A stretch of 64,000 nucleotides of DNA from Apoderus coryli (lineage: Eukaryota; Arthropoda; Insecta; Coleoptera; Attelabidae). This document shows positions 1 to 12,416 of this stretch, piece by piece (the stretch's first letter is position 1; each line of letters starts with the position of its first letter). The DNA lies in the NCBI GenBank assembly GCA_911728435.2, contig OU452198.1, forward strand, positions 2,046,001 to 2,110,000, given 5' to 3'. The position numbers and the translations under genes are program-made. Under the pieces are notes generated by a model that saw only the letters and a program-made list of their open reading frames with translations, was not told where the DNA came from and searched no databases.

Positions 1-141
1 ATGTCATTATTAGTTTAGAATCTACAAATAAAATTCGATAAAAGTAAAACAGTTCCCTTTTATCAAGTCAGAATTCTCGCTAGCGTTACGTTAGTAGAGC
101 AGCTCTCTAATGCATATTCATAAGAGTCGGTGAAAATTTCC
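1..141. repeat. Array-flanking direct repeat, copy 1
   Basis: About 141 bp that recur almost unchanged at 1721-1861 in the same orientation, offset exactly 1720 bp. The repeat starts ATGTCATTATTAGTTTAG and ends near TAAGAGTCGGTGAAAA, where the satellite units begin in this copy. It reads as the unique leader of a larger repeated block. No coding content is seen. Confidence 0.9.
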
Positions 142-1515
142 GAGTTTTTTTATGGAATTCTGTAAAAAAGGTCATAACTGAAAATTTCCGAGTTTTTTTA
201 CCGAATTCTAAAAAGAAACTCGGAATTTTTGACTTTTTTTACTGAATTATGACTATTCTGACATTTTTTGCAGAATATTGTGAACAAACTCGGATTTTTT
301 CAATTCTGACTTTTATTTATTTAATAATCTGAGCTTTTTGCAGAATTCTGTAAAAAACTCGGATTTTTTGATTATTCTGACTTTTATGAATGTCTTACAG
401 AAAAAAGTCAGAATTGAAAAATCCGAGTTTTTTTACAGAATTCTGTAAAAAAGGTCATAATTGAAAATTTCCGAGTTTTTTTACAGAATTCTGTAAAAAG
501 GTCATAATTGAAAATTTCCAAGTTTTTTTATGGAATTCTGTAAAAAAGGTCATAATTGAAAATTTCCGAGTTTTTTATAGAATTTTGTAAAAAACGGTCA
601 TAATTGAAAAGTTCCGAGTTTTTTTACCGAATTCTATAAAAAAACTTTTTTATTATGACTATTCTGACATTTTTGGATCTCTTTAATTCCGACTTTCCGA
701 ATTCTGCAAAAAGCTCAGATTATTAAAAGCTTTTTGCAGAATTCCTTAAAAAACACGGATTTTTTTATTATTCTGACTCTTATAAGTGTCTTACAGAAAA
801 AAAGTCAGAATTGAAAAATCCGAGTTTTTTTATGGAATTCTGTAAAAAAAAGGTCATAATTGAAAATTTCCGAATTTTTTATAGAATTTTGTAAAAAAGG
901 TCATAATTGAAAATTTCCGAGTTTTTTTACCGAATTCTATAAAAAAACTCGGAATTTTTGATCATTCTGACTTTTTTTACTGAATTATGACTATTCTGAC
1001 ATTTTTTGCTGAATATTGTGAAAAAACTCGAATTTTTTTAATTATGACTTTTATTTATATATTAATCTGAGCTTTTTGCAGAATTCTGTAAAAAACTCGG
1101 ATTTTTTTATTATTCTGACTTTTATGAATGTCTTACAGAAAAAAGTCAGAATTGAAAAATCCGAGTTTTTTTTACAGAATTCTGTAAAAAATGTCAGAAT
1201 AGTAATAATTCTGAATAAAAAAGTCATAATTTGAAAATTCCGAGTTTTTTTGCAGAATTCTGTAAAAAAAGTCGTAATTGAAAACTCCCGCCTTTTCTGC
1301 AGAATTCTGCACAAAATGTCAGAATAGTCATAATTCTGTAAAAAAGTGAGAAAGATAAAAAATTCCGAGTTTTTTTATGGAATTCTGTAAAAAAGGTCAT
1401 AGTTGAAAATTCCGAGTTTTTTTACCGAATTCTGTGAAAAATCTCGGAATTTTTTAATTATGACTTTTTTTACAGAATTCCGTAAAAAACTCGGAATTTT
1501 TTACAGAATTATGAC
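130..1515. repeat. Satellite-like array, block A (47-48 bp units)
   Basis: Degenerate tandem array whose unit is AATTTCCGAG, a T-run, ACAGAATTCTGT, an A-run and GTCATAATTG. Spacing between AAAATTTCCGAG motifs is 47-48 bp (133 to 181; 464, 511, 559). Each unit centres on a CAGAATTCTG palindrome or a variant (TGGAATTCTG, CCGAATTCTG). Some units run in the opposite sense, so both strands carry poly-purine and poly-pyrimidine patches. Open frames here repeat peptides such as FTEFCKK on both strands, which is a consequence of the repeat and not evidence of protein. Confidence 0.9.
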
Positions 1516-1720
1516 TATTTTACTGTGCAGCTCGTGGGTAGAAGCACTAAATATGTTATTTTTTAAATATTTTAATTTGTTTTATGTGTTGTTTTGTTCT
1601 AATTTATTTTTCAACGTATTTGCGTAAAATTTTTAATTTTTTAAATATTTATTAATAAAAAATATTTACTAAAGTTTTTATTATAAAAAATAAATATGTG
1701 TTTTTTTTACTAATTAGAAA
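1516..1720. other. AT-rich spacer, no gene
   Basis: Very AT-rich stretch between block A and the second copy of the 141-bp flank. No coding or RNA feature is seen. Confidence 0.6.
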
Positions 1721-1861
1721 ATGTCATTATTAGTTTAGAATTTACGAATAAAATTCGATAAAAGTAAAACAGTTCCCTTTTATCAAGTCACAATTCTCGC
1801 TAGAATTACGTTAGTAGAGCAGCTCTCTAATGCATATTCATAAGAGTCGGTGAAAAATTCC
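1721..1861. repeat. Array-flanking direct repeat, copy 2
   Basis: Second copy of the segment at 1-141, with a handful of substitutions. Here it runs into ordinary AT-rich sequence (CCAGTTTACTCTTATTTACT) and not into satellite units, so the repeated block either lost its array or was copied only in part. Confidence 0.9.
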
Positions 1862-2430
1862 AGTTTACTCTTATTTACTTAGAGAAGAGACATTAGAATA
1901 TGAAAAATTATAAATGCAAATTGTCGTTCCACTCTTAACATTAAATAGAACAATTTACATTTAAACTTACAACACAGTAAAAACTATGTTAATAAGTGGA
2001 TTATTATAGTTAATGTTCATGGTGGAATTTAATTAACTGGATGGCGTCTTAATGTTAAGTTTAGCTTTTATGCATGTCATCTTTTAATGGTCGTGGGCTT
2101 ACAAGGGAACGGCATTAAGTCCTGGGGCTAAGTTTTCAGATATTATTAAAATTAACATTTAATTATGATTTGTAATGTTTGTATCAATTATACTGATCGA
2201 ACCTTTTTTTGAAGAAATTTTTATGAATATATATATATATTCTTTTCTGAGTGACCCTCAATTTTCTGTGAGGATTCTGTTTTATTACAGATAAGTGGAC
2301 GATTGTGTCATTTTGTTTGATGGCATTCCAACTGTTGTTTTTGTTTTTTGTTAATTTTCGACACCCAAATTTGCGCATCAGTTTGAGTTTGAGAGATATA
2401 AAAAACCGACCACAACTGACACTCTGATTC
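1862..2430. other. Non-coding AT-rich interval
   Basis: No gene is supported. A short (AT)n run lies near 2228-2240. Translations in six frames show no recognisable family. Confidence 0.6.
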
Positions 2431-2434
2431 CTTT

Positions 2435-2650
2435 TAAATTCCGTAAAACAACTCGGAATTTTCTTTTTGCAGAATTCTGTAAAAAATGCGGATTTTTCAT
2501 TTACGACTTATTTTACAGAATTCTGTAAAAAATCTCGGAATTTTTTAATGCTGCCTTTTTTAACAGAATTCCGTAAAAAAAACTCGCAATTTTTGATCAT
2601 TCTGCCTTTTTTATACAGAATTATTACTATTCTGTTTGCTCGTTTGAGGT
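2435..2650. repeat. Satellite-like array, block B
   Basis: Short block of four to five units of the same 47-48 bp satellite, including ACAGAATTCTGTAAAAAA and ACTCGGAATTTT motifs. It ends abruptly near TTACTATTCTGTTTGC. Confidence 0.85.
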
Positions 2651-2796
2651 TCACCTAAATATGAAAACCTCTGAAGATATTTTTAATTTCTATACAGCAT
2701 CTGATTGGGGTTGGAAAAACGCACTTTTTTCCCTACTAACCAAAATTCTATTTCTTACCGTTTCGGATATCCCCATATAGTAACTTTTATCTGTGA

Positions 2797-2855
2797 CACT
2801 CGGTATACAAAAATAATGCATAAAACCTCGTCTAATTTATTTCGATCTTTGGAAA
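2797..2855. repeat. Flank repeat left of block C
   Basis: CACTCGGTATACAAAAATAA followed by TG, then a 12-bp insertion, then TCTAATTTATTTCGAT. The same words recur at 6576-6613 just beyond the right end of block C, without the 12-bp insertion. The array therefore sits between two copies of one unique sequence in direct orientation. Confidence 0.8.
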
Positions 2856-2869
2856 GTGAAAAAAATCAG

Positions 2870-5800
2870 AATACTCAAAAATTCATAATTCTGTAAAAAA
2901 AAAGTCAGAATGATCGAAAATTGCGAGTTTTTTTACAGAATTCTGTAAAAAAAGGCAGCATTGAAAAATTCCCAGATTTTTTACAAAATTCGAAAAAAAA
3001 TGTCAGAATAGTAGATAATAATTCTATAAAAAAAGTCATAATAATAAAAATTACGCGGTTTTTTACAGAATTCTGCACAAATGTCAGAATAGTCATAATT
3101 CTGTAAAAAAAAGTCAGAATGATCAAAAATTGCGAGTTTTTTTACGGAATTCTGTAAAAAAAGTCAGCATTGAAAAATTCCAAGATTTTTTACAGAATTC
3201 GAAAAAAATGTCAGAATCATGATTATTCTGAAAAAAAAAGTTATAATGATACAAATTCCCGAGTTTTTTTAAAGAATTCTGTAAAAAAAAAATCGTAATT
3301 GAAATATTCCTCGTTTTTTTACAGAATTCTGCAAAAAATGTCAGAATAGTCATAATTCTGTAAAAGGATGATCGAAAAATTTCTAGTATTTTTACAGAAT
3401 TCTGCAAAAATGTCAGAATAGTCATAATTCTGTAAAAGAAACGTCAGAATGATCAAAAATTGCGAGTTTTTTACGGAATTCTGTAAAAAAAGTCAGCATT
3501 GAAAAATTCCGAGATTTTTTACAGAATTCTGCAAAAAATGTCAGAATCGTGATTATTCTGAAAAAAAAAGTTATAATGATCCAAATTCCTGAGTTTTTTT
3601 AAAGAATTCTGTAAAAAAAAATCGTAGTTGAAATATTCCTCGTTTTTTTACAGAATTCTGCAAAAAATGTCAGAATAGTCATAATTCTGTAAAATAATTC
3701 TGCACAAATGTCAGAATAGTCATAATTCTGGAAAAAAAAAGTCAGAATGATAAAAAATTGCGAGTTTTTTACGGAATTCTGTAAAAAAAGTCATAATAAT
3801 AAAAATTACGCGGTTTTTTACAGAATTCTGCAAAAAATGTCAGAATCGTGATTATTCTGTAAAAAAAGTTATAATGATCCAAATTCTCGAGTTTTTTTTA
3901 CAGAATTCTGTAAAACAAATCGTAATTGAAATATTCCTCGTTTTTTTACAGAATTCTGCAAAAAATGTCAGAATAGTCATAATTCTGTAAAAGGATGATA
4001 GACAAATTTCTAGTATTTTTATAGAATTCTGCAAAAATATCAGAATAGTCATAATTCTGTAAAAGAAAAGTCAGAATGATCAAAAATTGCGAGTTTTTTA
4101 CGGAATTCTGTAAAAAAACTCAGCATTGAAAAATTCCGAGATTTTTTACAGAATTCTGCAAAAAATGTCAGAATCGTGATTATTCTGTAAAAAAAAAGTT
4201 GTAATGATCCAAATTCCCGAGTTTTTTTTACAGGATTCTGTAAAAAAAATCGTAGTTGAAATATTCCTCGTTTTTTACAGAATTCTGCAAAAAATGTCAG
4301 AATAGTCATAATTCTGTAAAATTCTGTAAAAGGATGATCAAAAATTTCGAGTATTTTTACAGAATTCTGCAAAAATGTCAGAATACTCATAATTCTGTAA
4401 AAGAAAAGTCAGAATGATCAAAAATTGCGAGTTTTTTTTACGGAATTCTGTAAAAAAGTCAGCATTGAAAAATTCCGAGATTTTTTACAGAATTCTGCAA
4501 AAAATGTCAGAATAGTCATAATTCTGTAAAAGACTTCTACACATTGCGAGTTTTTTTACGGATTCTGTAAAAAAAGTCATAATTATAAAAATAACGCGGT
4601 TTTTTACAGAATTCTGCAAAAAATGTCTGAATCGTGGTTATTCTGTAAAAAAAAAGTTATAATGATCCAAATTCCCGAGTTTTTTTACAGAATTCTGTAA
4701 AAAAATCGTAATTGAAATATTCCTCATTTTTTTACAGAATTCTGCAAAAAAATGTCAGAATAGTCATAATTCTGTAAAAGGATGATCAAAAATTTCGAGT
4801 ATTTTTACAGAATTCTGCAAAAATTTCAGAATAGTCATAATTCTGAAAAAGGATGATCAAAAATTTCGAGTATTTTTACAGAATTCTGCAAAAAAATGTC
4901 AGAATAGTCATAATTCTGTATAAGGATGATCAAAAATTTCGAGTATTTTTACAGAATTCTGCAAAAATGTCAGAATAGTCATAATTCTGTAAAAGAAAAG
5001 TCAGAATGATCAAAAATTGCGAGTGTTTTTACGGAATTCTGTAAAAAAGTCAGAAAGTCAGCATTGGAAAATTCCGAGATTTTTTACAGAATTCTGCAAA
5101 AAATGTCAGAATCGTGATTATTCTAAAATAAGAAGTTATATTGATCCAAATTCCCGAGTTTTTTTTAAAGAATTCTGTAAAAAAAATCGTAATTGTAATA
5201 TTCCTCGTTTTTTTGCAGAATTCTGCAAAAAATGTCAGAATAGTCATAATTCTGTAAAAGAATTCTGCACAAATGTCAGAATAGTCATAATTCTGTAAAA
5301 AAAAGTCAGAATGATCAAAAATTGCGATTTTTTTTACGGATTCTGTAAAAAATGTCAGAATCGTGATTATTCTGAAAAAAAAAAAGTTATAATGATCCAA
5401 ATTCCCGAGTTTTTTTAAAGAATTCTGTAAAAAAAATCGTAATTGTAATATTCCTCGTTTTTTTGCAGAATTCTGCAAAAAATGTCGGAATAGTCATAAT
5501 TCTGTAAAAGAATTCTGCACAAATGTCAGAATAGTTATAATTCTGTAAAAAAAAAGTGAGAATGATCAAAAATTGCGAGTCATAATTATAAAAATTACGC
5601 GGTTTTTTACAGAATTCTGCAAAAAATGTCAGAATCGTGATTATTCCGTAAAAAAAAAAGTTATAATGATCCAAATTCCCGAGTTTTTTTACAGAATTCT
5701 ATAAAAAAAATTGTAGTGGAAATATTCCTCGTTTTTTACAGAATTCTGCAAAAAATGTCAGAATAGTCATAATTCTGTAAAAGGATGATCAAAAATTTCG

Positions 5801-6570
5801 AGTATTTTTACAGAATTCTGCAAAAATGTCAGAATAGTCATAATTCTGTAAAAAAAAGTTATAATGATCGAAATTCCCGAGTTTTTTTTTACAGAATTCT
5901 GCAAAAACTGTCAGAATAGTCATAATTCTGTAAAAGAATTCTGCACAAATGTCAGAATAGTCATAAGTAAAAAAAAAGTCAGAAAAATTGCGAGTTTTTC
6001 TACGGAATTCTGTAAAACAAACAGCATTAAAAAATCCCTGATTTTTTACAGAATTTGGAAAAAATGTCAGAATAGTAGATAATAATTCTGTAAAAAAAGT
6101 CATAATGATAAAAACTACGCGATTTTTTACAGAATTCTGCAAAAATGTCAGAATAGTCATAATTCTGTAAAAGAAAAGTCAGAATGATTAAAAATTGCGT
6201 GTTTTTTTACGGAATTGTGTAAAAAAAGTCAGCATTGAAAAATTCCGAGATTTTTTTCAGAATTCTGCAAAAAATGTCAGAATCGTGATTATTCTCTAAA
6301 AAAAAAGTTAGAATGATCCAAATTCCCGAGTTTTTTTTACAGAATTCTGTAAAAAAAGTCGTAATTGAAGAATTCCTCGTTTTTTTACAGAATTCTGCAA
6401 AAACTGTCAGAATAGTCATAATGCTGTAAAAGAATGATTAAAAATTTTTAGTATTTTTACATAAATCTGCACAAATGTCAGAATAGTCAGAATTCTGTAA
6501 AAAAAAAAGTCAAAATGATCAAACTGCGAGTTTTTTTTACAGAATTCTGTACAAAAAGTCATAATTAAAA
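2870..6570. repeat. Satellite-like array, block C, with higher-order repeat
   Basis: About 3.7 kb of the same family with two monomer types: a long unit (~47-48 bp, ending TTACAGAATTCTGCAAAAAA) and a short unit (~26 bp, GTCAGAATAGTCATAATTCT then GTAAAA). Several distinct monomers recur in fixed order. The variant AAAAATTGCGAG returns at about 3121, 3449, 3749, 4077 and 4416, a higher-order period of roughly 300-340 bp. GATCCAAATTC variants also recur with irregular spacing farther right. EcoRI sites are present in most monomers. The six-frame open frames are repeat artefacts. Confidence 0.9.
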
Positions 6571-6575
6571 AACCA

Positions 6576-6615
6576 CACTCGGTATACAAAAATAATGTCT
6601 AAATTATTTCGAATT
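6576..6615. repeat. Flank repeat right of block C
   Basis: Second copy of the CACTCGGTATAC flank also seen at 2797. It marks the right boundary of the satellite array. Confidence 0.8.
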
Positions 6616-8960
6616 TTTTTCTCTCTTCTCTTGTCGCCCGCTTCACTATTAATACCTCTACTCCAAAAAAGATTTTCCTTCAAATAAACACATGACTTAC
6701 GACGACCGTCGCGACGGTTCATCCGGCTCTGTGTAAAAATGAAACTCATTTAGAACTGGGAACATCTGCTACACTTAAATGAAAAATGTAAATACGCTTA
6801 ATTAAGATTGAGAAAAAGAGTGGCATAGAAGGCGCATAATCCGCAAGACAGGGAACGGATGACGACGATTTGATCGTTTTTTACCGTCTCTGAATTATTA
6901 TGGTTAAGATATGGATTAAGATTGTTTTATTAATCATTTTCTTGTAAATGGATTAGTGAGTTGTGCATTTTAAATGATGAAACGATAGAGAAAAGTTTAT
7001 AATTTAATTTCGCATTGCAACGGCAACAGCACAGCAAGTGAATTCTTCAAAAAAATCCGCAACAGCTTTTTTATTATTTTCGAAATAAATCTCAACGAAA
7101 GCAAATTAAAAATATTCACCATTTTTATTCCTTATTGATTTCTAAACTTCTTTACTGTATTATCTTTCAGTTTCATAGCTGCAAACAGCTGGATGAGAGA
7201 CATGCATTTCGTATAATACCCTAAGGAATTTCAACAGCGTCTGGAATTTCCTTTAAAATAAGTATGTGTGGAATGTTCTAATCGACGTTTAATATTATGA
7301 CTGTGAATTTTCACTAACGTGGAATGTTTTGTTTTATTTCATTTATTTTCTATTGTCAACAGTGGAATGGTATTAGAAAAAAAAGAAGAAAAATGTTCAG
7401 TTCTCTGTTTGTTACAAGTTTAAAAAAACTATTAGTTCTTTGACAAGAATGGAGTATTATTTCTTCAAATTACAATATAGTATGTTGTTTACTTAGTAGG
7501 AAAACGAACACTTTCACGGACGACTTTGGAATTTGATCGGCGAGGCGCCTAGCCGAGACCAGGAGGAGTTGTATTATCAAATACGTTATTAAAATTATAT
7601 TATCCACAAAGAAACCATTAGTCATTTATCAAAATGCTCTTAATATTTAATTCATTATGACATAAAATTCGACTTACTTTGATTTAAATTTAATTCTTCC
7701 AATTTAAAAGACAATCCTGGTAAAAATAACCCATAAACTCACAACTAGAAACATTGTGTTAAAATTGGCTTAATCTCTAATTTTCGTTCATGCTTCTCTT
7801 GTTCGGGGTCACAGTTTTTCTGTTTCATTCTCTCCTCTTTTTTTTTTATTCTACACCCTTACACTATATCTGTGTGTGGTAAAAGTCCATTTTCCTAAGT
7901 GGTTTCCTGTTCAACAAAAGGGAAGAAGTTTTTCGCGCTCAAAGAACTAAGCTATAGGGTGACGCAAAAGTCTGAAATCTAATAATTAGAGGAGTTTTGT
8001 GTTGTATAAGGACACCATCTTTTACCCTAGCGAGAGTCTAACCGTATACATCATAAGGACTCTTTAATAACCTCTGATTGTTCAAAATAAACTTACTGAA
8101 ATAAATTAAGCAGTCTCTCTGAAATTGGAGTAGACTGGATATCAAGGATAGGCTACAAACCCATGCCAAGGGCTCCCATTGGCTATGATCGTTATAATAA
8201 TATATAAAAAATAATAAGCCTAGATTCGCGGTCATTCATGAAGACTAAGACCATAAAATGAAAAAGGCCATCTAAAAATTTATACTCAAGGTGTTTCTTT
8301 TCGAATAGGGCACACACAAAAATATAACAAACTTAGAGTCGAGTTTATCTGTGAATACACGAAAATTTCGAGACCTTTTTCTGGATAAGGTTATCCTGAA
8401 AAAAGCACAGGTCTAACCAGGGGAGTTTAGGAGTTAGTCACAAGCCCCTTACCATTACAAAATAAATAAGTAATTATTTTGAAAAAAATTCAATGATAAT
8501 TAATTATAATTCTGATTAGCACCTATTTTGTGAATTTCATCAATTTATTGGAAGGTTACCTATTCTATGTAGTAAGATTGTTTGCGGACGTTTTGCAACA
8601 CACTGTATCTGAAAAATAGTACCTATAGCCGAATAGTAGAGAGTTCGGGAACAAATTTTTTAGTTCGATAAACATCGAGATAAAATCGTGAGTTTTATTG
8701 TTGAAAGAATTGAGAAAGAAATACGAGAATGGTTGTGGATGTGTCATGTGTCAGATAAAAAGCGGTGGATATGCACACAATCTGATGTTACACAGATCAA
8801 TGGTATTTGAGTAATAGTGGCCAAACTCCTAGCGTTGATTACGAAATATTGCATCGGATGTACAGGGTGTGTCAAATTCGACGAATTTGCAAAGTATCTC
8901 GAATAAGATTAGGATTTTTTTTTTAATTTTTAATCACTTATCTATAGATAGAAATTATTA
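6616..8960. other. Intergenic, no gene supported
   Basis: AT-rich DNA without a recognisable coding region. It contains a GC-rich motif at 7529-7562 (shared with 30526-30558) and a TACAGGGTGTG word at 8861 that resembles transposon termini found across the window. A T-run at 8911-8920 lies just beyond the 3' end of the LINE that follows on the minus strand. Confidence 0.6.
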
Positions 8961-8969
8961 GAATAAGTA

Positions 8970-10785
8970 TGTCAAATTCAAATTTCTTTATTTCAGTCAT
9001 AAATTGTACATTTCTGTACATAGACATGTCAATATGTAAACAATAATGTTTAAAATAAAAACACTCATAATAACATTCAGAGAAAAAAATAAAATAAATA
9101 AACAACAAACAAATGAACAATTACAATCGCTAAAAAAAACTACCGTCTATTAGTATCAACAAACTCCTGAAAGCTGTAGAACACGTTATCAATCAAAAAC
9201 AGCTTAAATTTTCTTTTAAATTGTGTCTCAGTTAGGCAACCCTTGACGTCCTCGGGCAGGAGATTATAACATTGGTAGCCCGCGTATTTTGGTGACTTTT
9301 TGTAAAATTCGTGTTTGGGACGAGGCAAGTACAATCGGTCCCTTCCCCTAGTGGAATACTCGTGGTTGTCTCCACACGTACGCGCGCCATCTTTATTTTT
9401 GTAAATATGAAAGAGCGTTTTAAATAGGTAAATAGATGGGACTGTGAGCAAACGATTTTGTTTAAAAGCCTCCCTACAAGTACCCCTAAAAGGAATATTA
9501 AAAATGCAACGCACTGCTTGTTTTTGTAGTATAAACACTCTGTCAATCATACTAGACCTGCCCCAGACCACTATACCATACGCAATTGCTGAATAGATCA
9601 ATGCATAATATATTGAAAGTAAGACATGCACATTCATGCAAGTCTTCAGCGAATTAATAATATATAAAGACGTATTAAGTTTTTTACAAAGGTGGTCTAT
9701 ATGCGTTACCCAGCTGAAATCGGGATCAACAAAAACTCCTAGCAGTTTAGCAGAATCTGATAGAGGAAGATGGATATGATCAAAGTTTATGTTGAGATCC
9801 AATGTTCTGAACTTATTAAAGTGTATAGCAACTGTTTTGTCAAAGTTGATCATCAGCCTGTGTTACTCCGACACCACATTCGAAACTCATCGAGCGTGAC
9901 ATTTATCTTATGTTTTAGAATTTCAGGATCCCTGTCAGATAATAAAAAAGTGGTGTCATCAGCATACATGTACTGAAAACCGTGTGTGATATTTGCAGGA
10001 AGATCGTTAATATAAAGTAAAAATAGCAAAGGGCCCAGTAGACTTCCCTGAGGAGTGCCCAGATCAACATTTAAGAAGTCTGATACAACACATTCAATTT
10101 TAACCGCGATTTTTCGGTCCTTCAAATAAGAATGTATCCACTGATTGATCGGTCCACGTATGCCAACTTGTGCTAATTTTTGGCATAGAAAGTCTCTATC
10201 AACAACGTCAAATGCGCTGAACAAATCGAATAAAAGAGCCACTACATGGGAGCCGTTATCAATCAGATCATGAACCTGTTGAACAAATTCGACGGTGCAG
10301 GTTTCAGTGGAAAAACCTTGTCTAAATCCGTGCTGACAACTGCTTAAAAATTCTCTCGGCCACAAGTTTCTCAATCACCTTCGACACAGTGCTTATAAAA
10401 GCTATTGGCCTATAATTTGCGATGGCTTTCTGGTCACCCTTTTTATGTAATGGGATGATAACGGACCTCTTCAGTTGCTCGGGAAATCTCCCATGATGTA
10501 CAGACATACTTGACAACTCCGCTATTATGGGACAGAACACGTCAGAAGATTCCTTTAATACCTTTATTGGAATACTGTCTAAACCCGTAGATTTTTTATT
10601 AGGGAATTTAGATAGGACTCTTGCAACGTCCTCCGCTGACACTGGACCAAAATACATACTTCTGGGATTATTCGTCCCGACACAATGGGCAGACAAATTT
10701 CCATTGAAATGGGAATGTAGTTTAATTTATAGTTGAGAAGTACGTGCAGAAAACAGTAGCGACCTCAGATGGATTTGAAATAATA
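8970..10785 (-). pseudogene. Non-LTR retrotransposon (CR1/Jockey type), 5'-truncated reverse transcriptase
   Basis: Minus-strand LINE read in three frames. 10696-10322 carries the fingers (KSTGLDSIPIKVLKES, NYRPIAFISTVSKVIE). 10374-9853 carries QHGFRQGFSTET, the motif A region (LFDLFSAFDVVDRDFL), the PQGSLLGPLLFLLYINDLP motif and the catalytic YADD box. 9853-9140 is the C-terminal region ending in TRGRDRLYLPRPKHEFYKK. One frameshift separates the first two frames. A second at 9853 joins ...CRSNTG-stop to MINFDKT, where an uninterrupted copy would read on. A further break near 10725 separates an upstream piece (TVFCTYFSTIN) in another frame. No endonuclease domain remains. The 3' end has AATAAAG near 8980. 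Related C-termini occur at 38.1 kb and 42.3-43.2 kb. It is not expressed as an intact enzyme. Confidence 0.9.
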
Positions 10786-10789
10786 TTGT

Positions 10790-12410
10790 TGTTGTGTTAT
10801 GTAGTAATAGGTAATAAATGTTCTATACACCCCACTTTTTAACCAATTCTACAATATTGTCCATAACAATATCTAACAACAACAACTGGCAGCTACAGCT
10901 AGCTAGCTTTATCAATAAAAAAAGGGGAAATACCGAAAAACGAACCACACATGTGCAATCAGGGCAATAATTAAATGAGTGTTGCCAGACTGCCAGATCT
11001 GTCCAACCGAGTAAAAATGTTGTTGGGTTAACGAGAAGAATCATTGAATTTTATATAATGTGTATTTGACACCATGGCATATAAAAATTGTATTAAAAAC
11101 ATGATTATTGTTTCCATAATAATTGTGATTTAGACCATATGAAAGTTGATTAAATCTTGATTATAAAATGTTTTTGCCGGAATGGTTTTATGCATTAAAT
11201 GAACTGTAGGTCTTGTTTAAATGAAACAGATAATATATTAAACCAATAAAGTGGTTACAGTGTATTATATTCTAATCTTAGTGTTAGAGTGACAGTAAAA
11301 TTTTTTTAGCGGAAATCTAAAATATTTTAAATTTAATGACTTACCAGCAATTACCTCAAAACGAAGTATTATATTGTTGGAATTACATGGACTTGAAGCC
11401 ATAATAAATGTATTCGAAACAATGAATAGCGACCAAATACTAATATTTGAAACTGCTACAGTATATGGCGCAGTCGAAACCATGGATACAGTCTTCGTAT
11501 TGGAAAAACTGAGTAAAGATAGAGATCATAAAGGCGAATATATTGAAAAGGGCTAAAATAATTTGTTCCAAAAAACATCCCTTGTATAACCTGAACAGAA
11601 TACGTTTTAAATTATAACACTAATATTGGCTTACAGGTTCAATTTAATACACCAGAATAAATTTACATGATTTATCCAAAAGTTTTGACACCCTTTGGAC
11701 TGAGAGACCGCCATCATATTGTGTATCCATCTAATACATCTTTAATATGTTGCAAATATCATCAGAGTGGAGTAACTTTAAGAGAAACGTGTTACCAACT
11801 CCAGTTACGTACCTATATTTTACCTAAAATGTATTTAGATAAGATGCATCAGAAACAGTTCGTAGCCGAAGGAGAAGGCAAAGTCTCACTCTCAAACAAA
11901 GTTTCTCTCTATCACCATACCATGTTAATAGTATTATACAGTGCCCGGCACTTTACTATTACTCTCACACCACAATTGACGCCATTCCGTTGAAAAACTA
12001 ACGTTTCAGTTAGGATGACTATTATAATTACTCTCATAACTCACAAATTCATTGGAATTGCTTCCCAAGTTGTTCTTATGACTAACATCAAATCTTCCTT
12101 GTGTTCGATTGTCTTCCTTCGATGTAAACTTCTTTCGTCATCCAGTCCCATAAGTTTTCTATAATATTTTTACAAAGGAGAAGGTCAGCGGCCTCGACAA
12201 ACTCATATCCTCAATAGAAGACACCGTGAAGGTTAAAAATCCTGCTGGCCTCTGCCTCCTTCGCGCGATCTAACTCAGTGATTGAGCTTTCTCGCGCTCG
12301 CTGGTCGTCAAGTATCAAGGAGAGTTCATTTGTTACTCGTTGTGCTGCCGAAAAAAGAAACACTCCAATTCCCGCAAGCTCATCATCTAGTATCATGCGG
12401 AAATACTACT
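10790..12410. other. Intergenic, no gene supported
   Basis: No family is recognisable. Open frames at 11374, 11667 and 12278 look random: no motif, no splice logic and no shared repeat. Confidence 0.55.
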
Positions 12411-12416
12411 TACCAC

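Noticed and set aside
1051..6419. Open frames repeating FTEFCKK, RNFSMLTFF and ILTFF peptides on both strands
   Set aside because: They are the translation of the satellite monomers, appear in several frames and both strands, and have no start, splice or family support.
2870..6570. Regular repeats that could suggest a CRISPR array
   Set aside because: There are no unique spacers of constant length. Repeats and 'spacers' are all variants of one AT-rich monomer, and the genome is eukaryotic.
9232..9546. 104-codon minus frame within the LINE
   Set aside because: Shadow of the RT C-terminal frame.
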